Assembly (NCBI RefSeq): GCF_900111175.1
Contig: NZ_FOGI01000009.1
Coordinates: 62,001-126,000 of the forward strand
DNA from: Actinokineospora terrae
Lineage (GTDB): Bacteria > Actinomycetota > Actinomycetes > Mycobacteriales > Pseudonocardiaceae
Length of the DNA: 64,000 nt
Reading direction: 5' to 3'
Shown here piece after piece: positions 50,291 through 59,193 of the stretch (the stretch's first letter is position 1; each line of letters starts with the position of its first letter). A program made the translations under genes and the position numbers. A model generated the notes under the pieces. It worked only from the letters and a program-made list of their open reading frames with translations. It was not told where the DNA came from and did not search any database.

Positions 50291-51336
50291 CCCTTGCAGT
50301 CGGTCGGCGGGGTCTTGGCCGCTTTGAGCACGATCGAGCTGAGCTTGGAGTCGGTCCCGTCCTTGGCCGGGATGATGATCGCGGCCTTCTGCGTCCAGCT
50401 CTGACCGCCGATGTCCAACGTCCAGGTGCCGGTGACCTTCTTGACCAGCGCCGCCCGCGTCACCCAGCCGTACTCGCCGGGCGCGAGGGTGATGGACACG
50501 GTGTCGGTCACCGCTTCCGAGCCGATCCAGCTGTGCGCGTAGTTCGCCTGGATCTGGGTGGTGACCTGCGCCTTGATGCCCAGGCTGACCCCGACCTGGA
50601 CCGACACGGAAACACTGCCGCCCACGGTGTTCTGCCACCCGACGGTCTGGTTCCACGCGCGCGAGTAGGTGGCGTTGTTCGGGGTGCCGTTCTTGACCAG
50701 CAGGCTGACGCAGGCGACCGGGGCGAGGTGCGCCGGGTACTTGGTCTTGTCCTCCTTCCAGCCGCAGGTCTGCGGGTTCTTGTCGCACCGGTCCATGGCG
50801 TACTTGACCGCCAGCGTCTTGGTGCCGGGGAGGTTGCTGGTGACGCCGAGCTTGAAGGACTGCTGCGCGTTGCCCTTCACGCAGTCGTCGACGTAGACGT
50901 ACCCCTCGTCGTCCAGCGTCCAGCAGTAGCCGGTGTCCTCCTGCTTGAGGTAGAAGCTGGAGAAGTCGTCTGCGAAGGGCACCAGGTGCCAGCGCTGGCT
51001 GGACTGGCCGACGCACTCCCACTGGTCGAGGTAGTCGTTGGTCCGCCAGACGTCGACGCAGTTGCCGCTGGCCAGGTTGCGGATCCGGAAGGTGAAGTCG
51101 GCGTTCTGCTCGACCTTCCAGAACGACCGGTCACCGAGCGCGCCGCCGAACTGGAGGTAGGAGTGCGCGTCGCCAGGATCCTCGATGTCGAGCCCACCGG
51201 CGAACGCGGCGCTGGTGAACTGCAAGCAGTTGAGCGAACCCGGCGACGCACACCCGGCCGGGGCCGCCGTCGCCGCCGTGGGGGTGATGACCGCCGCCAC
51301 CAGGACGAGCAGCACGAGCATCGCCAGTCTGCGCAT
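50287..51336 (-). CDS. secreted ricin-type lectin with beta-rich C-terminal domain
   Basis: A 349-residue secreted protein. The signal peptide (RRLAMLVLLVLVAAVITPTA, cleaved near ATAAPA) is followed by a ricin B-like beta-trefoil (about 30-160: RIRNLASGNCVDVWRTNDY, WECVGQSSQRWHLVPF, YCWTLDDEGYVYVDDCV). The last about 180 residues are strand-rich with amphipathic alternation (GGSVSVSVQVGVSLGIKAQV, TDTVSITLAPGEYGWVTRAA), reminiscent of aerolysin/ETX-MTX2 stems. It may be a carbohydrate-targeted pore-forming protein; the lectin part is firm, the pore part is inference. Ribosome site weak. Confidence 0.75.
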   Translation of the reverse strand: MRRLAMLVLLVLVAAVITPTAATAAPAGCASPGSLNCLQFTSAAFAGGLDIEDPGDAHSYLQFGGALGDRSFWKVEQNADFTFRIRNLASGNCVDVWRTNDYLDQWECVGQSSQRWHLVPFADDFSSFYLKQEDTGYCWTLDDEGYVYVDDCVKGNAQQSFKLGVTSNLPGTKTLAVKYAMDRCDKNPQTCGWKEDKTKYPAHLAPVACVSLLVKNGTPNNATYSRAWNQTVGWQNTVGGSVSVSVQVGVSLGIKAQVTTQIQANYAHSWIGSEAVTDTVSITLAPGEYGWVTRAALVKKVTGTWTLDIGGQSWTQKAAIIIPAKDGTDSKLSSIVLKAAKTPPTDCKG

Positions 51337-51462
51337 CGCCGACCCGCTTTCGGTTGTCCTATCCGGACTTCCGATCGTGGGCTCCGCGAGGAGGGGCAGC
51401 AATCCCCGGGAAGGGTCGCTGAACCACCTCTTCTAGCTACAGCGCCCACCTTGCGGGGGACA

Positions 51463-54400
51463 TCAGGTCAGCGTTCGCGGGCGGATGGCGTTGGCCTGGT
51501 CCACCAACGCATGCCGCTGCTCCGGTGAGCTCGCGAGCCGCGCCAGTGCCCGGTAGCAGCGTTCGAGGCCGAAGCGCAGCTCCCGTTCGGACAGTTCGCA
51601 ACCCAGCACGGTGCGCTGCGCGTTGGACGGGTTGGCGCCCGGCTTGCCCGCCTTCACCCAGCCGTACGCGGCCTCCAGCACCTCCGCCGCCAGCCGGGTC
51701 CTGCGCTCGGCGTCCAGCGCCAACCGCTCCAGCCGCTTGGCGGCGTCGTGCAGCTCGTGCTCGACGACCCGCTCCACCTCGTGGCCGCGCGCCTTGACCT
51801 TGATCGCGGCGACCTGCGCGGCGACGTGGTGGCTGGAGGTGTCTGGCACCGCCTCCAGCACCTCGATCGCCCCGGCCCGGCCGCCCTGCGCGAGGTACAC
51901 CCTGGCCAGCCCGAACGCGGCGCTGACGAAGGAGTGGTCGGTGCGCCAGACCAGCTCGTAGAACCGCGCCGCGGCGAAGTGGTCGCCAGCCAGCTCGGCG
52001 CTGACCGCGAGGGCCAGCTTCGGCGCGATCTCGCCCGGCACCGCGTCGTAGACCCGTGCAAACGCCTCCCGCGCCGCCTTCGGGGCGTTGTTGGCGAGCG
52101 CGAGCAGGCCGTGGAACCAGTCAGGCCGCCAGTCGGCCGGGGACCTCGGCATCCGGCGCACGGCGTCCAGTTCGGCGCCCGCCGCGCGCAGGTCGCCCTG
52201 GTCGAGCCGGGCCTTCACCATGCGCAGGCGGACCTCGATCGAGTCCTGCGGCGCGCTGGCCAACGCGGCGACCAGCTCGGCGGGTTCGGTGGCGGTGATG
52301 CTCGCCAGCGCGACCGCGGCCGGGTCGTCGGCGTCCACCAGCGGTAGGGGCAGCACGGTGGCCACCTCGGCCGGGCTGGGCACCGGCAGTGCGTCGGACG
52401 CACCGAAGGTCTTGGTCTCCAGACCGAACACAGTGGACAGACCGGGGCGCGGTTTCCCGCTGCCGAGCGCCATCACCTCGCGCAGCACGCCGGTCAGCTG
52501 GTCGGCCATCTCCTCGGCGGAGGTGAACCGGCGGGCCGGGTCGGCGTGCGTGGCGCGGTGCAGCACCCGGTAGTAGCTGCCGAACAACGCGAACAGCGGC
52601 TCGGCGTCCGGACCGGGCAGCGTGTGCTTGTAGCGGGTGGTGTAGCCGGCGAACTCGATGGACAGCACGGCCAGGGTCCTGCCGACGGTGTAGATGTCGG
52701 AGGCGATCGTGGCGCCCTCGGCGGCCAGCTCGGGGGCGGCGTACCCGGCGGTGAAGAACAGCGGGCTCTCGTAGTCGTCGGTCTTGCGCACCGCGCCGAG
52801 GTCGATGAGCTTGAGCTGCTCGCCCGCCTGGATCACGTTGTCCGGCTTGAGGTCGCAGTAGAGCATGTCGATGCTGTGCAGGTAGCCGATGGCGGGCAGG
52901 ATCTCCAGGCCGTAGGCGATCACCTGGCCGATCGGCAGCGGCTCGGCCCGACCGGTCTGCCGGTGGTGCTCGAGGGCGAGCTGGCGCAGCGACTGGCCGC
53001 CGACGTACTCCATGACGATGTAGCCGACCATCGAGCCGGTGTTGGGGTCCGGGTGCTCGACGAAGTTGTAGATCTTGACCACGTTCGGGTGCTCGACCTC
53101 GGCGAGGAACCGGCGCTCGGCGACCACCGAGGCCATCGAGGTCGCGTCACCGGTGTCGATCATGCCCTTGAGCACGACCCAGCGGTCGCTGACGTTGTGG
53201 TCCTTGGCCAGGTAGATCCACCCGAGGCCGCCGTAGGCGATGCTGCCGAGCACCTCGTACTGGCCGCCGACGAGATCGCCGCGGAACAGGCGGGGCCGGA
53301 AGTTGAAGTCCTGCCCGCAGGTCGCGCAGGTGCCCTCCGCCTCGCCGGGCGCGCCGTCGACACCGCGACCGACCTGGGCGCCGCAGTTGGTGCAGAACCG
53401 CTTGTTCTCCGCGACGACCGGGTTCTCCAGCACCGCGCTGGCCGGGTCCTTCACCGGGACGACCGGCACCTCGACCAGACCGGCCCCCAACCGTCCCCGG
53501 CCGGACGCGCGCGAACCGGTCCGCCTGCCGGTGCCGGGGAACGAGCCGGACCCGGTGTCGGACCGGGTGAGCAGCTCGGTCTTGGGCGGCTCCTGCTCGT
53601 CCTCCGGCTTCGGCGGCACGATGCTCTGCGTCAGCGTGGTCTCGGCCAGCACACTGGTCAACGGCGAGTCGTCCGGCGGGGCGAACGGGCTCGCCTCGTC
53701 CGGGATGGAGTGCCGATCGGTGACGTCGGCCGCGCTGGTGTCGGGCCTGGGGCGCGGACGAGCGGGCGGACGGGTGAACTGTCCTGAGTGGCCCCCGGGC
53801 GGCGGCGGGATCGGGTGCGAACCGGTCCGCGAACCCGGCCCGGCGGGCGGGAACGGGTGCGGCCCACTGGAGAACTGGCCCTGCTGCGGGAAAGCGTGCG
53901 GCCCGGTCGACTGACCACCTGGGGCAGCATGCCGACCCGGCCGCCGCGCGGGCGGGAGCTGGGACTGCCCACCAGGCACCCCTCCGGGCGGCGGATACTG
54001 CTGCGCCTGCCGAGGCCGGGGCGACGGCCGAGACCGCGGCCCCTGCTGACCTGGCTGCGCAAGCTGACCTGGTGGGAAATGCGGCATCGGCTGGGATTGC
54101 TCACCCGGGGCAAGCGGTCGAGAGTGCGGCCCTGGCCGCACGTGCGGCATCGGCTGCGACTGCTCACCGGGCGCAGGTGGCCGGAACTGCTGTCCTGTCT
54201 GCGGCGGTCGGAACTGCGCCGCAGGCTGGGACTGCTCGGCGGGGGCAGGCTGCCAGGCTTGATCGCCCTGCCCCTCGGGCCGCACCTGCGCTTGCGGGAA
54301 GTGAGCGACCGGCTGGGGTTGCCCATCCGGCACCTCGGGCCGCACCTGCTCGTCCACCTGCTCAGCGGGCAACGGCTCCCCCACCGGAACCCGCTCATCG

Positions 54401-54705
54401 GCCTGTTCGGTCTGGTCATGCCCAGCGGGCTGAGACTGCGTCGCCAGTGGCTCGTCGGTCTGCGCCGGGGAGGGCTGAGCGTCCGGGAGCGAGCCGGGCG
54501 CGTGCTCGGTCAGCGGTACCTGCTGTCCACCCGCGACCTGGCCCGCAGGCACCTGCCACACCGGCTGGGCCGGGCGGACGACCTGGGTCGGGGGGGCGGG
54601 GTCGTCGATGGGGGACTCCTCGCGGGGGTGGGCAGGCGCGTCGAAGTTCCAGCGGGCCGGTTTTGGGGTGGGTTCCGGCTCGCCCGGCGTGGTCCTGTGC
54701 GTCAT
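51463..54705 (-). CDS. pknG: serine/threonine protein kinase PknG
   Basis: A 1080-residue soluble kinase. After a 430-residue Pro/Gln-rich disordered N-terminus comes a rubredoxin-like zinc/iron site (Cys438-xx-Cys441 and Cys460-xx-Cys463), then the kinase domain (about 475-740): IAYGGLGWIYLAKD, Lys513, catalytic Asp618 in YCDLKPDN, and IDLG. A TPR-like helical domain (about 780-1080) follows. The order rubredoxin-kinase-TPR is diagnostic for PknG, which phosphorylates GarA-type FHA proteins to control glutamate metabolism. The mycobacterial protein is about 750 residues, so this N-terminus is much longer. GGAGG precedes the ATG at 54705. Confidence 0.95.
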   Translation of the reverse strand: MTHRTTPGEPEPTPKPARWNFDAPAHPREESPIDDPAPPTQVVRPAQPVWQVPAGQVAGGQQVPLTEHAPGSLPDAQPSPAQTDEPLATQSQPAGHDQTEQADERVPVGEPLPAEQVDEQVRPEVPDGQPQPVAHFPQAQVRPEGQGDQAWQPAPAEQSQPAAQFRPPQTGQQFRPPAPGEQSQPMPHVRPGPHSRPLAPGEQSQPMPHFPPGQLAQPGQQGPRSRPSPRPRQAQQYPPPGGVPGGQSQLPPARRPGRHAAPGGQSTGPHAFPQQGQFSSGPHPFPPAGPGSRTGSHPIPPPPGGHSGQFTRPPARPRPRPDTSAADVTDRHSIPDEASPFAPPDDSPLTSVLAETTLTQSIVPPKPEDEQEPPKTELLTRSDTGSGSFPGTGRRTGSRASGRGRLGAGLVEVPVVPVKDPASAVLENPVVAENKRFCTNCGAQVGRGVDGAPGEAEGTCATCGQDFNFRPRLFRGDLVGGQYEVLGSIAYGGLGWIYLAKDHNVSDRWVVLKGMIDTGDATSMASVVAERRFLAEVEHPNVVKIYNFVEHPDPNTGSMVGYIVMEYVGGQSLRQLALEHHRQTGRAEPLPIGQVIAYGLEILPAIGYLHSIDMLYCDLKPDNVIQAGEQLKLIDLGAVRKTDDYESPLFFTAGYAAPELAAEGATIASDIYTVGRTLAVLSIEFAGYTTRYKHTLPGPDAEPLFALFGSYYRVLHRATHADPARRFTSAEEMADQLTGVLREVMALGSGKPRPGLSTVFGLETKTFGASDALPVPSPAEVATVLPLPLVDADDPAAVALASITATEPAELVAALASAPQDSIEVRLRMVKARLDQGDLRAAGAELDAVRRMPRSPADWRPDWFHGLLALANNAPKAAREAFARVYDAVPGEIAPKLALAVSAELAGDHFAAARFYELVWRTDHSFVSAAFGLARVYLAQGGRAGAIEVLEAVPDTSSHHVAAQVAAIKVKARGHEVERVVEHELHDAAKRLERLALDAERRTRLAAEVLEAAYGWVKAGKPGANPSNAQRTVLGCELSERELRFGLERCYRALARLASSPEQRHALVDQANAIRPRTLT

Positions 54706-54719
54706 CGCGGCACCTCCGC

Positions 54720-55709
54720 TCAGTCCCGGTACCTGGCGGGCGGCGGCGCGGCGCGGTCGCCAGCCTGGGCCAGCCACTTGGTGTAGCTCGACACCCAGGA
54801 GCCGTTGGTGACCGAGCGCTCCAGCACCCCGTTGACGAACCGCACCATGTCCTCGTACTGCTTGGGGATGCCGATGCCGTAGGGCTCCTCGGTGAACCGG
54901 GGGCCGACCATCTTCACGTTCGGGTCCTGGGCGACCATCCCGGCCAGGATGGTGTCGTCCGTGGACACCGCGACGACCTGGCCCTGCTGGAGCATCACCA
55001 GGCAGTCCGACCAGTTGTCCACCGCCACGATCTCCGGCGGGGCAGGCGACTCGCGCAGCCGGGCGATCGAGGTGGACCCCTTGCTGGCGCAGACCCGCTT
55101 GCCGCCCAACTGGTCGATGCCGGTGATCGGCGAGGCGCGGTCGACCAGCACGCGCTGGCCCGCCACGTAGTAGGTGGTGGAGAAGTTGATGTCGACCCAG
55201 CGCGAGCAGGTGGCGGTCATGGTCCGGACCACGATGTCGACCTCGCCCTTCTTGAGCGCGTCGATGCGCTCGGCCGAGGTGATCACCTTGTACTGCACCT
55301 TGTTCGGGTCGCCGAAGATGGCGGCGGCGACGTCGCGCACCCGGTCGATGTCGAAGCCCTCCAGCGCGTTGCTGGTGGGGTTGCGGAAGCCGAACAGGAA
55401 CGTGTTCTGGTCGACGCCCGCGATGAGCCGCCCCCGGTCCTGGATGGCGCGCATGGTCGACCCGGTCGGCATGTTGCCCGGCTGCGGCAGCGTCGTGCCC
55501 GGGCGCAGGCTGGCGGTCGGGTCGCACGGCGGGACCTGGGTGGCGGCGCCGGTGGTGGTCGGCGGGTTCACCTCGACCCCGACCGGCTGCGGTCGGTCCA
55601 CAGAGGACACCGTGGCCAGGTCGACCGGCCTGCCGGAGGACGCGCAGGCCGTCGCGCCGAACGCCAACACCAGGGTGAGCAGGACACCCCTCATCGCAGT
55701 GCCCCTCAT
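54720..55709 (-). CDS. glnH: GlnH-like solute-binding lipoprotein
   Basis: A 329-residue lipoprotein. The signal peptide ends in a lipobox-like FGATAC. A type 3 periplasmic binding domain follows (RGRLIAGVDQNTFLFGFRNP, FDIDRVRDVAAAIFG, ALKKGEVDIVVRTMTATCSR, EPYGIGIPKQYEDMVRFVN). In mycobacteria GlnH binds Asp/Glu outside the cell and signals through GlnX to PknG. The start overlaps the glnX stop (ATGA), and a second Met five codons on is less likely. It is 14 bp upstream of pknG in the same order as Rv0412c-Rv0411c-Rv0410c. Confidence 0.9.
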   Translation of the reverse strand: MRGTAMRGVLLTLVLAFGATACASSGRPVDLATVSSVDRPQPVGVEVNPPTTTGAATQVPPCDPTASLRPGTTLPQPGNMPTGSTMRAIQDRGRLIAGVDQNTFLFGFRNPTSNALEGFDIDRVRDVAAAIFGDPNKVQYKVITSAERIDALKKGEVDIVVRTMTATCSRWVDINFSTTYYVAGQRVLVDRASPITGIDQLGGKRVCASKGSTSIARLRESPAPPEIVAVDNWSDCLVMLQQGQVVAVSTDDTILAGMVAQDPNVKMVGPRFTEEPYGIGIPKQYEDMVRFVNGVLERSVTNGSWVSSYTKWLAQAGDRAAPPPARYRD

Positions 55710-57025
55710 CGGTACTCCCGCAGCCGCTCGCGGATGCCGAAGGTGATCCCGGCGGCCGCGACCACGGCGAGCACCGCGATGCCCGGCACCAGGCCGGTGA
55801 GCGCGTTGCCCGCCCGCGTGGTCTGGGTGAAGAACTCCTCGCGCCCGGCGTTGAGCGCGGTGATCAGGTTCTTGTCGAGCTTGCCGAACGCGACGGCGGC
55901 GCTGTCGGGCGCGTCGCCGATGGCTACCTTGACCGCCTCCTCGTACTGGCCGCCGTCGTCGAGCTCGCGGATCTTGCGGTGCGCGTCGGCCCAGGCCTGC
56001 GCGTTCTGCACGGCGAGCTGGACCTCGCCTGCCATCGCGTCGCTGGAGGCGAGGTCCTTGGCCTGGCGCAACAGGTTCCCCTGCCCGTCGCCGGTGATGG
56101 ACGCGGCCAACTGCTGCCACTCCTGCTCGTAGCCGGGGCCGTCGCCGCGGGCAACCAGGGTCAGCGTCTCGTCCGCGCGGCACTTGAGCGAGTTGATCCT
56201 GGCCTGGACCAGCACGTCGACCTGTTGGGCGCCACCGCGTTCGGCGTCGCCGACGTGGCTGGACAGGACGATCATCGCGATGGTGCCCCAGATCATGGTG
56301 AGCGCCACCGCCGCGGTCGCCGCGATCAGGCCGATGTTGAGCAGCCGGTTGGTCCGGCGGGTCAGGTACCGCTGGGTGAGCACCAGGGCCACCACCAGCG
56401 CGGCCATCAGCAGGATCGGCGCGAGCGGGATGGAGCGGGCCGACTCCTGCTCGGCCTGCAACCGGTCGTAGTTGATCTCGTAGAGCTGCTCGGCGGCGGG
56501 CAGCAGCTTGGACCGCATCAACCCGGACGCCTCGCGCAGGTACGCCGCACCGGCCGGGAAGCCCTGCCGGTTGTTGGCCCGCGCGGTCTCGACCAGTCCG
56601 GCGTAGACGGGCAGCTGCTGCGACAGGATCTCGACCTGCTCGGCGGCCTTGAGGTCACCGCCGACGTCGGCGGAGGCCTTGCCGAGCGCGGTACCGGCCT
56701 GCGAGATGTCGAACTCGTAGCGGGTGCGCAGCGGGGCGGGCTCGACGCCGCCGGAGAGGAACGCGCTCGCCGCGGTCGCGTCCGCGTCGGACAGCGAGCG
56801 GAAGATCTGCTGGGCCGCGGTCGCCAACGGCTCGCGGTGGGCGACCAGGTCGTCGAGGGTGTCGCGCTTGGCCTGGGCGGTCAGCGCGGCCACGATCCCG
56901 GTGACGGCGGTGAGCACGAGCAGCGCGACGGCCACCAGCGACAGCCGCCCGGGGGTCGTGTTCGCCGAGCGGGTCACCCGCCCGAGCGCCGAGGGACCTG
57001 CCGACCGCTGCGGCGCCGCCGTCAC
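55706..57025 (-). CDS. glnX: GlnX-like membrane signalling protein
   Basis: A 439-residue protein with four membrane helices (about 30-50, 230-250, 268-290 and near 415-435). Two extracytoplasmic helical domains lie between them (TLDDLVAHREPLATAAQQIF, and SLKCRADETLTLVARGDGPG to EFFTQTTRAGNAL), like a sensor without a kinase. It transmits amino-acid binding from GlnH to PknG. The start is GTG at 57025 or 57028 (adjacent GTG codons) with a weak ribosome site; the choice is uncertain by one codon. First gene of the glnX-glnH-pknG unit. Confidence 0.85.
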   Translation of the reverse strand: MTAAPQRSAGPSALGRVTRSANTTPGRLSLVAVALLVLTAVTGIVAALTAQAKRDTLDDLVAHREPLATAAQQIFRSLSDADATAASAFLSGGVEPAPLRTRYEFDISQAGTALGKASADVGGDLKAAEQVEILSQQLPVYAGLVETARANNRQGFPAGAAYLREASGLMRSKLLPAAEQLYEINYDRLQAEQESARSIPLAPILLMAALVVALVLTQRYLTRRTNRLLNIGLIAATAAVALTMIWGTIAMIVLSSHVGDAERGGAQQVDVLVQARINSLKCRADETLTLVARGDGPGYEQEWQQLAASITGDGQGNLLRQAKDLASSDAMAGEVQLAVQNAQAWADAHRKIRELDDGGQYEEAVKVAIGDAPDSAAVAFGKLDKNLITALNAGREEFFTQTTRAGNALTGLVPGIAVLAVVAAAGITFGIRERLREYR

Positions 57026-57255
57026 CACGGGGTCACACCCAACCGCACGTCCCCGCCGCCTTCCCCTCCGCTGCCCGGTCGAGTCGAACTTAGTGCAGCG
57101 GTATGCCCCGAGCCACCAAGTCGGCGATGTCGACGACCAGGTCGTGATCCGGCGGGGGTGGACACAGGCGGTCACCGGGGGGTCCCACTTGTGCGCGCGG
57201 TAGTCGCTCGGTTGCTGTCTGGATCGCCGTCCGCCCTGGTGGGACCGTGACTGGC

Positions 57256-57483
57256 ATGAACGGGAACACTGAGCACAGCATGAAGCACATCGCGACGTTC
57301 TGCGGGCAGTGCAACTGCGGCTGTCCCGAACTGTGGATCGACCCCGACGCGCCGGAGGAACGCCGCGTGGTGATCACCGACGACTTCGGCCAACGCATCC
57401 AGATGAGCCTGGGCCAGCTCAGCGACCTCGTCGACGACGTCAAGAACGGCGTGGTCGACCAGGTGCTGGTGGCGGGCAGGTAA
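57256..57483 (+). CDS. Cys-rich small conserved-type protein
   Basis: A 75-residue protein with FCGQCNCGCPELWIDPDAPE near its middle; four Cys lie in eight residues (C-xx-C-x-C-x-C). It continues RRVVITDDFGQRIQMSLGQL and ends in an acidic helix. The Cys cluster suggests a metal site or a maturation target; no signal peptide is present. A GTG three codons upstream or a Met at 57280 are alternative starts. It lies 13 bp before the DUF5134 gene and may be co-transcribed. I do not recognise a named family. Confidence 0.7.
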   Translation: MNGNTEHSMKHIATFCGQCNCGCPELWIDPDAPEERRVVITDDFGQRIQMSLGQLSDLVDDVKNGVVDQVLVAGR

Positions 57484-57496
57484 CCGGCCGGACGAC

Positions 57497-58090
57497 GTGG
57501 CGGACCCGGTATGGCTCGGCTGGCTGCTCACCGCGGCGTTCCTCGCGATCGCCGGGTACGGCGTTGCCCGGCTGGTCGTCGCGGCACGGCTGCCCGCCGC
57601 CGGTTACCGGGGCTGCCACCGGGCGGTCGACACCGCCCACACCACCATGGCCCTCGGCATGGCGGTGATGTGCTCCCCGGTCGGCGGCCCGCTGCCCGCC
57701 GCCGGGTGGCAGGCTGTGTTCACGCTGGTGACCGCTTGGTTCCTCGGTGCGACCCTGCTGCGTGGCCACCGCACCCCGATCGGCTGGCACGGCCCTGACT
57801 GGCAGCACGCCGTCGCCGGGCTGGGCATGCTCTACATGCTGCTGGCGGTCCCCCACACAGCGCACTCGATGTCCGTCTCGTGGACCGGTCCGCACACGGG
57901 CTCGGCGGCGCTACCCGCGCTCGGTTGGGCTTTCGTGGCCTTCTTCGCCGTCCAAGCCGTCCGGTTGGGACCGGCGGTCCTGCGCGGCGGTGACCGGGGC
58001 ACCGGTCTGCTCGCGGACGGCCGCGTCGCCGCCGCGTGCCAGTTCGTGATGGCCCTCGGGACGGGGTACGTCATCTTCGTGATGCTGTAG
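57497..58090 (+). CDS. DUF5134 family membrane protein
   Basis: A 197-residue protein with about six helices. It starts DPVWLGWLLTAAFLAIAGYG and has the His-containing pattern DTAHTTMALGMAVMCSPVGG and WQHAVAGLGMLYMLLAVPHT, typical of actinobacterial DUF5134 proteins (His/Met-rich helices; relatives often sit near copper genes). The function is unknown. The GTG start at 57497 has no good ribosome site; it may rely on coupling to the small Cys-rich gene. Its 3' end overlaps the C-terminal frame of the convergent MFS gene. Confidence 0.75.
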   Translation: MADPVWLGWLLTAAFLAIAGYGVARLVVAARLPAAGYRGCHRAVDTAHTTMALGMAVMCSPVGGPLPAAGWQAVFTLVTAWFLGATLLRGHRTPIGWHGPDWQHAVAGLGMLYMLLAVPHTAHSMSVSWTGPHTGSAALPALGWAFVAFFAVQAVRLGPAVLRGGDRGTGLLADGRVAAACQFVMALGTGYVIFVML

Positions 58091-59193
58091 CCCCCTGGCC
58101 AACAACGCAGCGCCGACTCCGAGCGCCGCGAGCAGGGCGAACGCCAGGACGGGACTGCCGAGCAGTGCTCCGACGGCGAGGGACACCACCACGCCGCCCG
58201 CGTTGCCGGTCATCCAGATGAGGGACGTGACCGGCCCTGCCGTGGCCGGGTCGGCGCGTTCGACCATGGCCAGGGCGACCGGGAGCGCGGAGAGCAGCAG
58301 GAACCCGAGCGGCAGGCTCGCGGCGATCCCCGCCGTTGGAGCGAAGCCGAGCGCTATGCACGCGAGCGCGGTGACGAGACCGGTCAGTTGCAGCACACGC
58401 GGCTCGACAGCCTTGCGGGCGGCGAACGGTGGCACGAGGACACACCCTGCGACCCCCGCAACCAGCATGACCAGCAGCATGAGCCCCGACGTGTCGGCGG
58501 TGACGTGCGCGGGCGCGAGCAACGGCTCCAACCAGGTCGCCAGCGCGACGAAGATCCCATCCCGAGGAACACGATCGCGGCCAGCACAGGCACCCCGGGC
58601 ACCCGAACCACCCTGAGCGGCGAGACCTCGGACGCGGGACGCCACGGCGGCTCACCCCGCAGAGCGAACAGACCCGCGACAGCGGCCGCGACCGAGATCG
58701 CCCCACCGACCGCCACGACAGCGGGCACATCGGTCGGGATGGCCGTGCCGACCCCAATGGCGATGATCATGCCGAGGTAGGTGGCCCCGGCCCCGACCGC
58801 AATCCCCAGCGGCCGGTGTTCTGGCCTGAGGTACGCGGCCGCGACCCTGGTGATCGCATTCGCCAAGATCGGCTGTGCCACTGCCGCCAATGCCTGCCCC
58901 ACGAGCGCGGCCCAATAGGCATCTTGGGCAACCCTCAGCACCGCCCCCGCAGCAATGAGCACCGCCCCCACCGCAAGCGTCGGCCTGAGCGCCCGATCAA
59001 GCGCCATCCCGGTCGGCACCGCGAGCACCACGAAGAGCAACGGGAACAGATTCGCCAACCACCCGACAGCCTCCTCGGACACCCCGAAATGCCGCGCGGC
59101 AACAGTCGTGGTGGCCGCATAAGCCAACCAACTCACCTGCGTAGCCACACCGAGCGCGGCAAACGCAACCACAACCGGCCACCGAGAAGACAT
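57911..59193 (-). pseudogene. MFS transporter gene with one frameshift
   Basis: Two frames make one MFS protein. The N-terminal part (59193 leftward, MSSRWPVVVAFAALGVATQV) runs in one frame through VLAAIVFLGMG. It then loses similarity and stops at 58384, while a shifted frame resumes at once with IFVALATWLEPLLAPAHVTA. Adding one base to the GGG run at 58556-58558 (read leftward, ATGGGATC to ATGGGGATC) would restore the protein. Helices and charge pattern are normal on both sides. It is either a recent mutation or a sequencing error. In the shifted frame the C-terminus runs past 58090 into antisense of the DUF5134 gene, so the true end is unclear. Confidence 0.75.
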
